A stretch of 64,000 nt of DNA, taken from Chloroflexota bacterium. GTDB taxonomy: Bacteria; Chloroflexota; Anaerolineae; Aggregatilineales; Phototrophicaceae. Under the pieces are notes generated by a model. It did no database searches and was not told where the DNA came from. It saw nothing but the letters and a program-made list of their open reading frames with translations. The DNA lies in assembly GCA_013388745.1 (NCBI GenBank), contig JACAER010000035.1:1-64000 (forward strand), given 5' to 3'. Both the position numbers and the translations under genes were made by a program. Below, piece after piece: positions 40,339 to 49,383 of this stretch (positions within the stretch are counted from its first letter, which is position 1; every line of letters begins with the position of its first letter).

Positions 40339-40791
40339 TTATGTGGGCCGTTTGAGGAACAGCACGCTGCGGGTGAGTTCGATGCAGACTTCGCCGTGCT
40401 GGTTGCGCCCGATATGCTTGAGCTTGACGATGCCGCGATCCGGCTTCGATTGGCTGGCGCGTTTTTCCAACACTTCGGTTTCGGCATACAGCGTATCGCC
40501 GTGAAACATCGGGCGCGGATGCAGCACGTTTTCGTAGCCCAGATTGGCGATAATCGTGCCCGCCGTGAGGTCGGGGACAGTCAGGCCGACCAGCAGCCCC
40601 ATCGTGAAAATGCCATTGACGATACGCTGGCCGTAGTCGGTCTGGCTGGCGAAATCTTCATTGATGTGCAGCGGCTGCGTGTTCATCGTCAGACTGCTGA
40701 ACAGCACATTGTCCATTTCGGTCAGGGTGCGCCCGATCTCATGGCGCAGCGCCATGCCTACTTCCAGGTCTTCGAAATATTTGCCGGCCAT
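40339..40791 (-). CDS. MaoC-like (R)-enoyl-CoA hydratase
   Basis: The 150-residue protein is a single hot-dog-fold MaoC dehydratase: KYFEDLEVGMALRHEIGRTLTEMD, then LHINEDFASQTDYGQRIVNGIF, where Asp, the downstream histidine-equivalent region and GxxIVxG line the active site. FHGDTLYAETEVLEKR comes late. It would hydrate enoyl-CoA esters. The ATG at 40791 follows GGAGAAGG; an ATG eight codons upstream is less likely. It converges on the DUF4173 gene. Confidence 0.88.
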   Translation of the reverse strand: MAGKYFEDLEVGMALRHEIGRTLTEMDNVLFSSLTMNTQPLHINEDFASQTDYGQRIVNGIFTMGLLVGLTVPDLTAGTIIANLGYENVLHPRPMFHGDTLYAETEVLEKRASQSKPDRGIVKLKHIGRNQHGEVCIELTRSVLFLKRPT

Positions 40792-41101
40792 GCTGCCTTC
40801 TCCCTGATGATACACGACTCGCAGATACCAAAAATGGCGTCCCTACTATACCACCAGAATTACAAACCGCCGTGTGAGGGGGGACACAACGGCGGCCTGT
40901 AGAGGGAAGGACTATGGGTCGTTTTTATGCTGTGCTAGGACCAAGTCCTGTAGTGCTCACGAACTTGACGCTTACAACACACTCGTACCACTCAGGAGGG
41001 GGATCAACACCATTTGGATGTCAAGTTCGCTTGTAGTGAAGATTAGGTCAACAGACTGAAACGCCAATGAGACATGCATTAAATCCAAATGAGAGGCAGT
41101 C
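40792..41101. other. Gene-poor spacer with inverted repeat and a possible short ORF
   Basis: No recognised gene lies here. CGAACTTGAC (40960-40969) is repeated inverted as GTCAAGTTCG (41020-41029), 50 bases apart. A 40-codon frame from ATG 40914 to TAG 41036 follows an AAGGA-type site very closely (GGGAAGGACT) and encodes a Ser/Thr/Gly-rich peptide with no recognised relatives. Its composition is less GC-rich than nearby genes. It may be remnant or mobile-element-derived DNA. Confidence 0.35.
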
Positions 41102-42181
41102 TCAGGGCTGGCCGACGGGCGTGATAGCCGCCGGCGTCAGTTCTGCGCCGGGCACAGGCGGCAAACCCACCGGCGTGGCCTGCTGGCAAATGGTATTGGC
41201 GTTGTCGCGCTGCGCCGCCACCGCCACGTCATACAGCACGCCCAGAGCCGCTTCGAACTGCTGGTACGCCGGGCAGTATTCGCTCTGGCTGACAAAAGCG
41301 TTGCCATAGGCCACATAAGCGTTAAACAAGCGCTGGCGCACATCCTGATAATCAGGCGCGACATTGTACAGCTCGCGCAGCGCTTGAATCGCCACGCTCC
41401 AGTTGGTGCCTTCCAGACGCACCGCGTCCAGATAGAGCGAGGCCACGTAGCGTTCATAATTCAACCCAGCGGCCAGCGGGCCGAATTCTTCGGCGCGGTC
41501 AGTGAGCACGATGGCTTCGGCCAGTTGGCCGCTGCGGAACAGCAAGGACGCCTGGCTGTTGAGCGCGCGCGACATCAGGCTGCGCACCGTCGCCGTCTCA
41601 AAATCCGGGTTGAGGCCGATAATCACGTCCAGCGTTTCGATAGCGGCAGGCCAATCGCTGAGTGTCATGGCGGCCTGCGCTTCGTCCAGCAGCGCCGCCA
41701 GATCATAACTGACGCTGCCAGCGGGCCGCGCTGTGGCGGTGAATTGCGGCGTCGGGCTGGGCGTAAAGGTTGCCGTCGGCGTGGGAGTCACGGTCGGCTG
41801 ACTGGTCAGAAACAGCGCGGTGGCCGTGGCAGGAATCGCCGCCAGGCAGGGCACGGCGGGCGTGAGCGTCGCCAGATAGGCATAGCGCGCGTTGAGCAGC
41901 GTCGGATTGCGCGTGGCAACGTCGCCCGCGAAGGCCGCGCACTGCGTCGCGATTTCCACGCTGCGGGTGGCATCGGCGCTCCTGACGGCTTCACGCTGGC
42001 CGGCAGTCCAACCGGCTGCGCCCGCCAGCACGACAATCGCCAGCGCAAAGGCCAGCGCCAGCGCGCCGACAAAGCCCCATGTCAGGCAGCCGGGGCCGCC
42101 TGTGTCGCTTTCGTCTTCGGCTTCAGGATCGATCGTCACGCGCGGGATGCGCGGCTGGGTATCATCATTAGGAATAGTCAA
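41102..42181 (-). CDS. Membrane-anchored TPR-like protein, unknown function
   Basis: The 359-residue protein starts at TTG 42181 (GGAG 8 bases upstream). It has an acidic N-terminus (DPEAEDESDTGGPG), one membrane helix (WGFVGALALAFALAIVVLAGAAGW), a long external part with a Pro/Thr linker (TPTPTATFTPSPTPQFTATA), and then helical TPR-like repeats (DWPAAIETLDVIIGLNPDF, GQLAEAIVLTDRAEEFG, WSVAIQALRELYNVAPDYQDV, YCPAYQQFEAALGV). An extracytoplasmic scaffold role is likely. ATG codons further upstream lead through unrelated sequence. It lies downstream of the glycosyltransferase and coaBC genes, separated by a cluster of hairpins. Confidence 0.75.
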   Translation of the reverse strand: MTIPNDDTQPRIPRVTIDPEAEDESDTGGPGCLTWGFVGALALAFALAIVVLAGAAGWTAGQREAVRSADATRSVEIATQCAAFAGDVATRNPTLLNARYAYLATLTPAVPCLAAIPATATALFLTSQPTVTPTPTATFTPSPTPQFTATARPAGSVSYDLAALLDEAQAAMTLSDWPAAIETLDVIIGLNPDFETATVRSLMSRALNSQASLLFRSGQLAEAIVLTDRAEEFGPLAAGLNYERYVASLYLDAVRLEGTNWSVAIQALRELYNVAPDYQDVRQRLFNAYVAYGNAFVSQSEYCPAYQQFEAALGVLYDVAVAAQRDNANTICQQATPVGLPPVPGAELTPAAITPVGQP

Positions 42182-42326
42182 GCGCTTGTTCTCCGTATCC
42201 CGGACTGATTGTCCTGCGAAACCCGCTCTAATGCCTTTTGACTCCGAGTTTTGGGAATGCCTGTTTCGTGGATTTGGCATTTCTGGCGCATTTTTATGAC
42301 CACAAAAGCCTATCACGGCAGGCGCA

Positions 42327-42413
42327 GCGGCGGGTCAGAGCCGACTTCAGTCGGCTTCCCGCCGCCAACGATGCGCGGCAGCATCGCGGCAGCCGGACAC
42401 TTTAGTGCCTGGC
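42327..42413. repeat. Cluster of three intergenic hairpins
   Basis: First, GCGGCGGG (42327-42334) and CCCGCCGC (42358-42365) enclose AGCCGACT-TC-AGTCGGCT (42339-42356), a nearly continuous 16-bp stem. Second, CGATGC/GCATCG pairs at 42369-42386. Third, a bulged 9-bp stem occurs at 42392-42413 (GCC-GG-CACT with AGTG-CC-GGC). They lie in the 340-base spacer between two leftward genes. The rest of the spacer shows nothing recognisable. Confidence 0.7.
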
Positions 42414-42520
42414 GGCACAACTCGCCAGTCCGCCCAAAAACTCGTTTCACACTTATTTTCTTAACCTGCATCAGGCGCACGTCCATTATAAACAGCCGCG
42501 ATCGGCGCTGTGAAGACACG

Positions 42521-43747
42521 TTATGCCTGCGTAGGCTGAGCGTCGGGCACGAACAGCAAAAACGCCAGCCCCACCAGCAAAAACAGATTGAGCGCCAGCA
42601 TGGCTTGCAGCAGTTCCTGCGGCAGCAGCCATGGCAGCGGCAGCGCCAGCCAGATCATCGCCACATCCAGCGTATGCACGATGTTGTAGGCATACGTCAG
42701 TGTCAGTCCCAGCGCTGGAATCCACAGCCAGCGCAGTTGGGCCATGCCGACGATGGCGAACACCAGTGCGGGATACAAATAGCGCTCGTGGATGCGCGTC
42801 GAAAGCATAAAAAAGCCCAGATACAGCGCCGCCGCCCACAAAAATTCGCGTTTTTGGCGATAACCGCGCCACATGGCCGCGCAGATCAGCAGCGTGTACA
42901 GGCTCAGCAGCCCTAATCCAAACTGGCGATAAGTGATGTTTTGCCAGAAAAGATCAGAATCGCGCGTGTTGTAATGTGGAATAGTCAAAAAAATGCCGGG
43001 CGGCGGCGGCGTAATCCAATACCAGATGTTGAAGGCGTTGGCGGTGGTCGGCGCGGGGTTAAAGGCCGTCAGATAATGGCGCAGGGCGGCCTCCCACCCG
43101 CTGGCGGCGACAAACGGCCACAGCGCCAGCGTCAGCAGCGCCCCACACAGCGCTGTGCCCAGCAGCAGTTCGCGCCAGCCGTAACGCCGCAGCGTCAGCA
43201 GCACGAGCAGCGGCAAAAGCGCCACCGCCTGAAACTTCGTCAGCAGCCCCAGCGCGAAACAGCCCCACGCCAGGCGCGGTTGGTCGTGGTTGAGCGCCAG
43301 CAGCGCCAGCAGCAAAAACAGCGTTTGCAGCGCTTCGCCCTGTCCCCACAGCGCCGAAGTGCCGATCAAACCGGGGTTAAAGGCCAGCAGCAGCACAATC
43401 GCCAGCCGCCAGCGTCCATTTTCCTGCCGCAGCCAGCCGCCCACCGCCGCGATCATCAGCAGTTCAGCGGTAATCGGCGGGATTTTGAGCGGCGCATAAG
43501 GCGAAGCGCCTAGCTGTTCGAGCGTGCTGGCCAGCGCCAGCAGCGACACCAGCACGGGCGGATAATTGACGCTCGGCACGCGAGAATACACGCCGAACAG
43601 CCCGTTGACGCGCGCATCATACCCCCATCTCCACAGCAGTTGCAGATCATATTCGTGGCCGACTGTCGCCATATCGGGCAGGCGCAGCAGCAGCGCCAGC
43701 AGCAGCGCCGCCCACAGCCAGCCCCAACGCCGCAGATAAGCCCTCAT
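42521..43747 (-). CDS. Multi-pass membrane glycosyltransferase (GT87/GT39-like)
   Basis: The 408-residue protein has about 10 helices with the mannosyltransferase-type layout: an early acidic external motif (ATVGHEYDLQLLWRWGYDARVNG), NYPPVLVSLLAL, ALWGQGEALQTLFLLLAL and a late MLSTRIHERYLYPALVF. These are features of GT-C enzymes that use polyprenyl-phosphate sugars on the outer membrane face. Family assignment to GT87 or a close clan member is tentative. Its ATG overlaps the coaBC stop as ATGA, implying coupling, though the pathways are unrelated. Confidence 0.8.
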   Translation of the reverse strand: MRAYLRRWGWLWAALLLALLLRLPDMATVGHEYDLQLLWRWGYDARVNGLFGVYSRVPSVNYPPVLVSLLALASTLEQLGASPYAPLKIPPITAELLMIAAVGGWLRQENGRWRLAIVLLLAFNPGLIGTSALWGQGEALQTLFLLLALLALNHDQPRLAWGCFALGLLTKFQAVALLPLLVLLTLRRYGWRELLLGTALCGALLTLALWPFVAASGWEAALRHYLTAFNPAPTTANAFNIWYWITPPPPGIFLTIPHYNTRDSDLFWQNITYRQFGLGLLSLYTLLICAAMWRGYRQKREFLWAAALYLGFFMLSTRIHERYLYPALVFAIVGMAQLRWLWIPALGLTLTYAYNIVHTLDVAMIWLALPLPWLLPQELLQAMLALNLFLLVGLAFLLFVPDAQPTQA

Positions 43748-44994
43748 GGGCGGATCATCAGATCGCCCACGCGCTGCATGATCGACTCGGCGATCACGGC
43801 TTTGCTGGCCAGCGCCAGCACCTCCTGCCCGCCGTTTTTGTCCAGAATCACGGCACGGTTGGTATCGACATCGAAGCCGGCGTCGCTGGAACGAATATCG
43901 TTGGCGACCAGCAAATCCAAGCCTTTGCGACGCAGTTTGCTGGCGGCGTTTTCCAGCAGATGCTCGCTTTCGGCGGCGAAACCCACCAACACCGGCGCTG
44001 TCTGGGCTTTTTTATGCATCTCGCTGACGGTCAGCAGAATATCCGGCGTGCGCACCAGATCAAGATGCAGGCCGTCGCTGCTGCCCTCGCGCTTTTTGAT
44101 TTTTTGCTCGGCGATCGTTTGTGGGCGGAAATCGGCCACCGCCGCCGCCATCAGCAGCGCGTCAGCGTCTTTCATGTGTTCGACCACTGCCGCGCACATC
44201 TCTTCGGCGGTTTCGACAGGCACGACCTGCGCGCCATAAGGCGCAAGCAGGGTGCGCGCCGCCGAAACCAACACCACCTGCGCGCCCAGATCAAGCGCGG
44301 CCTGTGCCAGCGCATAGCCCTGTTTGCCGGACGAGCGGTTGGTGATGAAGCGCACCGGGTCCAGCGGTTCGCGCGTGCCGCCCGCTGTGATGACGATTTT
44401 GCGGTGGCGCAGCCGTCCCAGCCGCCCCAGCGTATGCCGCACCGCGCCGATCAGCGTTTGTGTTTCCGGCAGGCGTCCTTTGCCCACTAACCCGGAGGCA
44501 AAACGCCCTTCTTCCGGCTCGGCCACCAGCACGCCGCGCCGCCGCAGCGTAGCGAGATTCTCCTGTGTGGCCGCGTGTTCATACATACCGCCATCCATCG
44601 CCGGCGACACCAGCAGCGGACAGCGCGCCGCCAGCACCGTCACCGTCAGCAGGTCGTCGGCCAGCCCGGCGGCCATTTTCGCCAGCGTGTTGGCCGTCGC
44701 CGGGGCGATCAACAGCAGATCGGCGCTTTCGCCCAGCCCGATATGCGCGATATGCGTCGGCAGGCCGCCGCTGTTCATCCCCCACAGAGCGGTATGCACC
44801 GCTCGTCCCGTCACCGCCTGGAAGGTGAGCGGTGTGACAAATTCGCGCGCGGCGGCGGTCATGACGACATCCACCAGCGCGCCGGCCTGCGTCAGCTTAC
44901 TGGCGAGATCGACCACCTTATAGGCCGCGATTCCGCCCGTCACCCCCAAAACAATCCGTTTATTCTGGAGTAAGGTAATGCGTTCTTGTACCAT
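43744..44994 (-). CDS. coaBC: Bifunctional phosphopantothenoylcysteine decarboxylase/phosphopantothenate-cysteine ligase
   Basis: The 416-residue protein has an FMN-binding CoaC half (RIVLGVTGGIAAYKVVDLA, THIAHIGLGESADLLLIAPATANT, LLVSPAMDGGMYEHAAT) and a CoaB half (IVITAGGTREPLDPVRFITNRSSGKQGYALAQAA, AAAVADFRPQT, LVGFAAESEH, NDIRSSDAGFDVDTN). Together they turn 4'-phosphopantothenate and cysteine into phosphopantetheine on the way to coenzyme A. Length and domain order are typical. It is divergent from the small membrane protein at 45167 and overlaps the following glycosyltransferase gene by 4 bases. Confidence 0.96.
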   Translation of the reverse strand: MVQERITLLQNKRIVLGVTGGIAAYKVVDLASKLTQAGALVDVVMTAAAREFVTPLTFQAVTGRAVHTALWGMNSGGLPTHIAHIGLGESADLLLIAPATANTLAKMAAGLADDLLTVTVLAARCPLLVSPAMDGGMYEHAATQENLATLRRRGVLVAEPEEGRFASGLVGKGRLPETQTLIGAVRHTLGRLGRLRHRKIVITAGGTREPLDPVRFITNRSSGKQGYALAQAALDLGAQVVLVSAARTLLAPYGAQVVPVETAEEMCAAVVEHMKDADALLMAAAVADFRPQTIAEQKIKKREGSSDGLHLDLVRTPDILLTVSEMHKKAQTAPVLVGFAAESEHLLENAASKLRRKGLDLLVANDIRSSDAGFDVDTNRAVILDKNGGQEVLALASKAVIAESIMQRVGDLMIRP

Positions 44995-45166
44995 GTGGTT
45001 TTCCGGGAAATTATGGCCAGGCCTGTTCTCCCCGATTCTAAAGTAGGTACTCGCAACAAATCAATAGAAAACGCGGCGCACAGAAAACGGCGGGCAAACG
45101 CATTCCGCGCGCGCCGATTTTCCGCTATAGTGAATCATACAACGACATGCACTCAGGACAGGGATT

Positions 45167-45775
45167 ATGGAAGTCAATCAGGAAAACGTGCTGCGTCTGC
45201 TTCTGGAAGTGATACAAATCGGTGGGCAGTATGTGCTGCCTGCGGCGGCGCTGCTGCGCGCATTGTATGCCGGCTGGCGGGGCAAATTCCCGGAAGGCGC
45301 CTGGCAGATCGCCAGCGCCAGCTTTGTCGCCGGGCTGACCGCCAGCGCCGACGCGCAAACGCTGAGCGCGCCCAATGTGCTGCAAGCGGTGCTGGTGCAG
45401 CTTACGGGCAACGCGGTGTTTACCGCCGGGCTGCTGGGCTTCATCGTGACCTACCTGTTCCGCCAGACGCAGAACATGAGCCGCTGGGTTGATGGGCTGG
45501 TGGGCGCGGCGGCGGGGGTAGTCGTCTGGATCGTATGGACGTTCGTGCTCAATCAGTGGGCGTGGTGGATGATTTTTATCGCCGTGCCGGCGGGGGCGGC
45601 AGCGCTGATCGCCCTGCGCGCTGACATGTTCGTCATCCAGACGGTGGTGAATGTCGCCAAATGGCTGCTGCGTATCGCGCTGATTATCATGCTCGGCGGC
45701 GGTATCCTCCTGGGCATCTGGGCGGTCACCAACTACGTTGTGCCGCTGTTGGCGACACCCACTCCCGGCCTCTGA
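45167..45775 (+). CDS. Multi-pass membrane protein, unknown function
   Basis: The 202-residue protein has an amphipathic start (EVNQENVLRLLLEVIQIGGQ), then about five hydrophobic segments (VLPAAALLRALYAG, NAVFTAGLLGFIVTYLF, WVDGLVGAAAGVVVWIVWTFVL, WWMIFIAVPAGAAALIAL, WLLRIALIIMLGGGILLGIWAV). It ends with a short external PTPGL tail. I do not recognise a family. TATAGT at 45126-45131 could be its -10 box, and AGGACAGGG precedes the ATG. Confidence 0.7.
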   Translation: MEVNQENVLRLLLEVIQIGGQYVLPAAALLRALYAGWRGKFPEGAWQIASASFVAGLTASADAQTLSAPNVLQAVLVQLTGNAVFTAGLLGFIVTYLFRQTQNMSRWVDGLVGAAAGVVVWIVWTFVLNQWAWWMIFIAVPAGAAALIALRADMFVIQTVVNVAKWLLRIALIIMLGGGILLGIWAVTNYVVPLLATPTPGL

Positions 45776-45885
45776 CAGCGCTTGCGCAGCGAATTTTAGT
45801 GAAAACGCACAACACCAAACGTGACTCGCGGGGTTATGAGAGTGTTAAATGATGTGAGGATTGTGTTGGCATCGTTCGGGCGGCG

Positions 45886-45914
45886 TTGTCTGCGCTGTTT
45901 AACCATGCTAAAAT
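45886..45914 (+). promoter_or_regulatory. Candidate sigma-70-type promoter for the GNAT/ATPase pair
   Basis: TTGTCT (45886-45891) and TAAAAT (45909-45914) are 17 bases apart, 44 bases upstream of the ATG at 45959. Spacing is ideal and the -10 box is good. Confidence 0.55.
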
Positions 45915-45958
45915 GAACAAGCAGCAGCGTCGCCGAGTCTCTGCGGAAATGTGACCCT

Positions 45959-46909
45959 ATGTTGAGTCGTGAGCAGCGGGCTGTCAACCTGCGCGATTTG
46001 CCGCTGGTGCGACGGCTGAGCCAAAACGGAAGTGTGCTGAACAGTGAAATAGGCTTGACCCGCAGCGTCGGCGGATTGAACATTTCGGCGGTCTTGCTGC
46101 CCCCGCGCGGCCTGTATACGCTGCTGGCGCGTGTTGATCAGCAAGCGCTGATTGGTCAACTTCGTCTGCGTCCCGAAGACCCTAATGCCCAGCTTGTCTT
46201 CATCGCTCCCCGTCTGGAAAGCGACCGCGACGATACCGCCTGGCTGCATCTGCTGGATGCGCTGGCGCAGGAAGCCGGGCGGCGCGGCGCACATACCCTG
46301 ATGGCCGAAGTGGACGAAAGCAGCGCTCTGTTCGAGACGATGCGCCTGGCCGGTTTCGCTATTTATGCCCGTCAGGAGATCTGGCGCTGCGAACCGGGCA
46401 CGCTCAGGCCCCCGCGCGACGCGCTGGAACTGCAAGCCGCCAACGATAGTCATCTGCCCGGCATCCACGCGCTCTACGCCCAGACCATGCCGCGTATGGT
46501 GCAGCAGATCGCAGAAGTCAACACGCAGGGGTTGGTCTACCGCGAAAATGACCGTATCGAAGGCTTTATCGCCCTGGCCGAAGGCAAACAGGGCGTGTAT
46601 CTCATGCCCTGTATCAATCCAGAACGCTACCGGTTAGCTGCGGGGCTGATCACGGCGGCGGCGGCACGTGTCCAGCACGCTCACAAAGTGCCGCTTTACG
46701 TGCGTGTGCGCCGCTATCAGGAGTGGTTAGAAGGCCCGCTGGAAAAACTGGGCTTTAGTCCCTGGACACAGCAGGCTGTCATGGTGCGACACATTGCGGC
46801 GGGCATTCGCCAGGCCGGATTTGCGTCGCTGCGTCAGGCGCTCGACGTGCTGCCCGCTCCGGCCGGCCGCGCCACCGAGACGCTCATCGATTTTCGTAAT
46901 CAGGAGTGA
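45959..46909 (+). CDS. GNAT-fold acetyltransferase-like protein
   Basis: The 316-residue protein has a tandem GNAT-like layout: an N-terminal half with LIGQLRLRPEDPNAQLVFIAP, then WLHLLDALAQEAGRRGAHTLMAEVDESS. That half ends LFETMRLAGFAIYARQEIW, the classic end of a GNAT domain. A second half follows (IEGFIALAEGKQGVYLMPCIN, then PLYVRVRRYQEWLEGPLEKLGF). The acetyl-CoA loop is not clearly canonical, so activity is uncertain. The stop overlaps the end of the AGGAG-rich spacer of the following ATPase gene; the pair is probably one operon. Confidence 0.75.
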   Translation: MLSREQRAVNLRDLPLVRRLSQNGSVLNSEIGLTRSVGGLNISAVLLPPRGLYTLLARVDQQALIGQLRLRPEDPNAQLVFIAPRLESDRDDTAWLHLLDALAQEAGRRGAHTLMAEVDESSALFETMRLAGFAIYARQEIWRCEPGTLRPPRDALELQAANDSHLPGIHALYAQTMPRMVQQIAEVNTQGLVYRENDRIEGFIALAEGKQGVYLMPCINPERYRLAAGLITAAAARVQHAHKVPLYVRVRRYQEWLEGPLEKLGFSPWTQQAVMVRHIAAGIRQAGFASLRQALDVLPAPAGRATETLIDFRNQE

Positions 46910-46923
46910 TATTTTCCGTTTTT

Positions 46924-48576
46924 ATGGAACGCCGTATCACAGACAATATTGACGAGCTAAAACGAGTCCTGCCTCAGTATATCAACAGCGAACTTGACCG
47001 GCTTGGCAACACCGATAATCTGCTCGAAGTCGTCCTCGATCTGGGGCGTCCTCCCACCGCGCGCTTTGTCGATGGCGAAGTAGAACTGGCGCAGCGCGAA
47101 GTCACCCGCACCGAACTGGACGACATGATCGCCAGCATCGGCAGCTTCGACGCGGATAACCGCGCCGGCATGGAGCGCACGCTGCACCGCATCTCCGCCA
47201 TTCGCAACCGGCGCGGCGATGTGGTCGGCCTGACCTGTCGTGTCGGGCGCGCGGTCTATGGCACGATTGATATTATCCAGGACTTGATCGAATCCGGGCA
47301 GAGCGTGCTGCTGCTGGGGCCGCCCGGTGTCGGCAAAACCACGATGCTGCGCGAATCGGCGCGTGTGCTGGCCGAAGCGCGGCGCGTGGTGATTGTCGAT
47401 ACCTCCAACGAAATCGGCGGCGACGGCGATGTGCCGCACCCGGCAGTGGGCAAGGCGCGCCGCATGCAGGTTTCGCGTCCCGAACGCCAGCATGAAGTGA
47501 TGATCGAGGCGGTGGAAAACCATAACCCCGAAGTCATCGTCATCGACGAAATCGGGCGCGAACTGGAAGCGCTGGCTGCGCGCACGATTGCCGAACGCGG
47601 TGTGCAGTTGATCGGCACAGCGCACGGCAACGCGCTGGAAAATCTCCTGCTCAACCCGACACTTTCCGATCTGGTGGGCGGCATCGAATCGGTCACGCTT
47701 TCCGATGAAGAGGCGCGGCGGCGCGGCACGCAAAAAAGTGTGCTGGAACGGCGCGCCCCGCCGACCTTCGACGTGCTGATCGAAATCCAGACGCGCGACC
47801 GGCTGGTGGTGCATGAAGATGTCGCGGCGGCGGTGGATGCTTCGCTGCGCGGGCGTCCGCTGGCGGTGGAAGTGCGTTCGCGCAATGCCGAAGGCGAAAT
47901 CATCGTCGAAAACATGCATCCAGAGCGCTCCAACGGCGAACGCGGGGGTGAACGCGGCGAGCGCTTCAGCGAGCGCGGCGGCGAACGTTTTGGCGGGCGT
48001 GTGCCGCGCGGTGGCGAACGCCGCGGCGCCGAAAGCCCGGCGCGCAGCAAAAACCCCCCGCCCGAAGCGCGCGAAGACGCCGCGCCGGTCACCAATGGCA
48101 GCAAAGCGCAGCAGATCATCGTCTATGCTTATGGTGTGGCGCGCAACCGCCTCTTCCAGTCTGCGCGCCGGCTGCATGTGCCACTGGTGATCGCCGACGA
48201 TCCCGGCCAGGCCGACGCTATTCTCACGCTCAAGAACTACTACCGCCGCCGGCCTAAGCTGATTGTAGACGCGGAACGGCGCGGGATGCCGATCTATGTG
48301 CTGCGCGCCAACACCGTCTCGCAGATGGAATCGTTCATCGCCGATCTGTTCCAGTTGGAGGTGGCGCGTCCGCAAGACCCTTTTGGGGAAGCGATGCGTG
48401 AGACCGAAATCGCCATCATGAAAATCCGCGCCGGCGCGGAATACATTGATCTGGCGCCTCAGGCATCGCATGTCCGGCGCAAGCAGCATCAGTTGGCGCG
48501 CAAAGCCCAGTTGGTCTCTGAGTCGTATGGCGAAGAACCGCAGCGCCACGTGCGTATTTTCTCGGACGAAGGCTGA
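46924..48576 (+). CDS. SpoIIIAA/Ycf45-like P-loop ATPase with C-terminal R3H-type domain
   Basis: The 550-residue protein has an N-terminal domain like stage III sporulation protein AA/Ycf45 (RRITDNIDELKRVLPQYI). An AAA-type ATPase follows: Walker A LLLGPPGVGKTTMLRE, RVVIVDTSNEIGGDGDVPHP, Walker B EVIVIDEIG, and LIGTAHGNALENLLLNPTLSDLVGG. Then comes a low-complexity arginine/glycine/glutamate linker (GERGGERGERFSERGGERFGG) and a second globular region. The C-terminus has an R3H-like helix (ETEIAIMKIRAGAEYIDL, then SHVRRKQHQLARKAQL) that would bind single-stranded nucleic acid. ATG at 46924 is chosen; GTG at 46906 overlaps the previous stop. Confidence 0.88.
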   Translation: MERRITDNIDELKRVLPQYINSELDRLGNTDNLLEVVLDLGRPPTARFVDGEVELAQREVTRTELDDMIASIGSFDADNRAGMERTLHRISAIRNRRGDVVGLTCRVGRAVYGTIDIIQDLIESGQSVLLLGPPGVGKTTMLRESARVLAEARRVVIVDTSNEIGGDGDVPHPAVGKARRMQVSRPERQHEVMIEAVENHNPEVIVIDEIGRELEALAARTIAERGVQLIGTAHGNALENLLLNPTLSDLVGGIESVTLSDEEARRRGTQKSVLERRAPPTFDVLIEIQTRDRLVVHEDVAAAVDASLRGRPLAVEVRSRNAEGEIIVENMHPERSNGERGGERGERFSERGGERFGGRVPRGGERRGAESPARSKNPPPEAREDAAPVTNGSKAQQIIVYAYGVARNRLFQSARRLHVPLVIADDPGQADAILTLKNYYRRRPKLIVDAERRGMPIYVLRANTVSQMESFIADLFQLEVARPQDPFGEAMRETEIAIMKIRAGAEYIDLAPQASHVRRKQHQLARKAQLVSESYGEEPQRHVRIFSDEG

Positions 48577-48603
48577 GCGCAACAGCCTGTAATGCGCCAA
48601 CAC

Positions 48604-48634
48604 AGACGCCGTGAACCATTCGCGGCGTCTTTTT
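48604..48634 (+). terminator. Intrinsic terminator after the R3H ATPase gene
   Basis: GACGCCG (48605-48611) pairs with CGGCGTC (48623-48629), followed by TTTTT. It lies 28 bases after the stop. Confidence 0.8.
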
Positions 48635-48709
48635 ATTTCCTGTTATCACCTTTTTTATGCAACCTGGCTCATAGTAGTTGCAATCAGATGTTGCAGAAGG
48701 GATGCCTTT

Positions 48710-49369
48710 ATGGAAAGTTATGTCGCGCTGGTGGAGCGCGCGCAAAACGCCCACGACGACGCGCGCCACGAAGCTTTTAGCGAACTGATAAAGCGCTTCG
48801 AGGCGGCGGCCTATCAGTGGGCGTACAGCCTGCTGGAAGACGAACACGCGGCGCAGGATGCCGCGCAGGAAGCCTTTATCGCCGCCTATGACCATCTGCC
48901 GCAGCTCCGCGAGCCGGCGGCCTTTCCCGGTTGGTTTAAGCAGATTGTGCTGTCGCGCTGCCACCGCCAGACGCGGCGCAAACGCCTGCCGAGCGCACCC
49001 TTCGAGGACGAAAACGCCGCCTATGACCCGCACGCCGAACTCGAAGCGCGTGAACAGCGCGACTCGCTGCTGGCAGCCCTCCACGCTTTGCCGGAACACG
49101 AGCGCACAGTGACGGAATTGTTTTACGTCAGCGGCTATGCGCAGCGCGAGATCGCCGAACAGCTTGCCGTCCCGCTCACAACGGTGAAGAAGCGCCTGCA
49201 ATACGCACGCGAACATCTGCGCGGCGTCGTGCAGCCGCTCAACGCGCTGGCCGTCGTCGGCGGCGACAGCCCCACCGTGCGCGACTCGCTGCTGGATGCG
49301 CTGCTTGTGGCGCTGCTGGGCGGACTGCCGCGCGAAATTTCGCAGCCCGTCATGTCCGTCTACTCCTAA
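48710..49369 (+). CDS. ECF-type RNA polymerase sigma factor
   Basis: The 219-residue protein has region 2 ([40 protein letters not shown] for -10 recognition, then [18 protein letters not shown]). Region 4 has a helix-turn-helix ([45 protein letters not shown]). A ~45-residue C-terminal extension follows ([19 protein letters not shown]). ATG at 48710 follows AGAAGGGA. No anti-sigma gene adjoins it; clpP starts 14 bases downstream and is probably co-transcribed. How it is controlled is therefore unclear, possibly through its own extension. Confidence 0.9.
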   Translation: MESYVALVERAQNAHDDARHEAFSELIKRFEAAAYQWAYSLLEDEHAAQDAAQEAFIAAYDHLPQLREPAAFPGWFKQIVLSRCHRQTRRKRLPSAPFEDENAAYDPHAELEAREQRDSLLAALHALPEHERTVTELFYVSGYAQREIAEQLAVPLTTVKKRLQYAREHLRGVVQPLNALAVVGGDSPTVRDSLLDALLVALLGGLPREISQPVMSVYS

Positions 49370-49383
49370 GGAGAGATAAGCCC

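Noticed and set aside
46957..48603. 548-codon minus-strand frame opposite the R3H ATPase
   Set aside because: Phe/His/Arg-rich shadow of a gene with Walker motifs.
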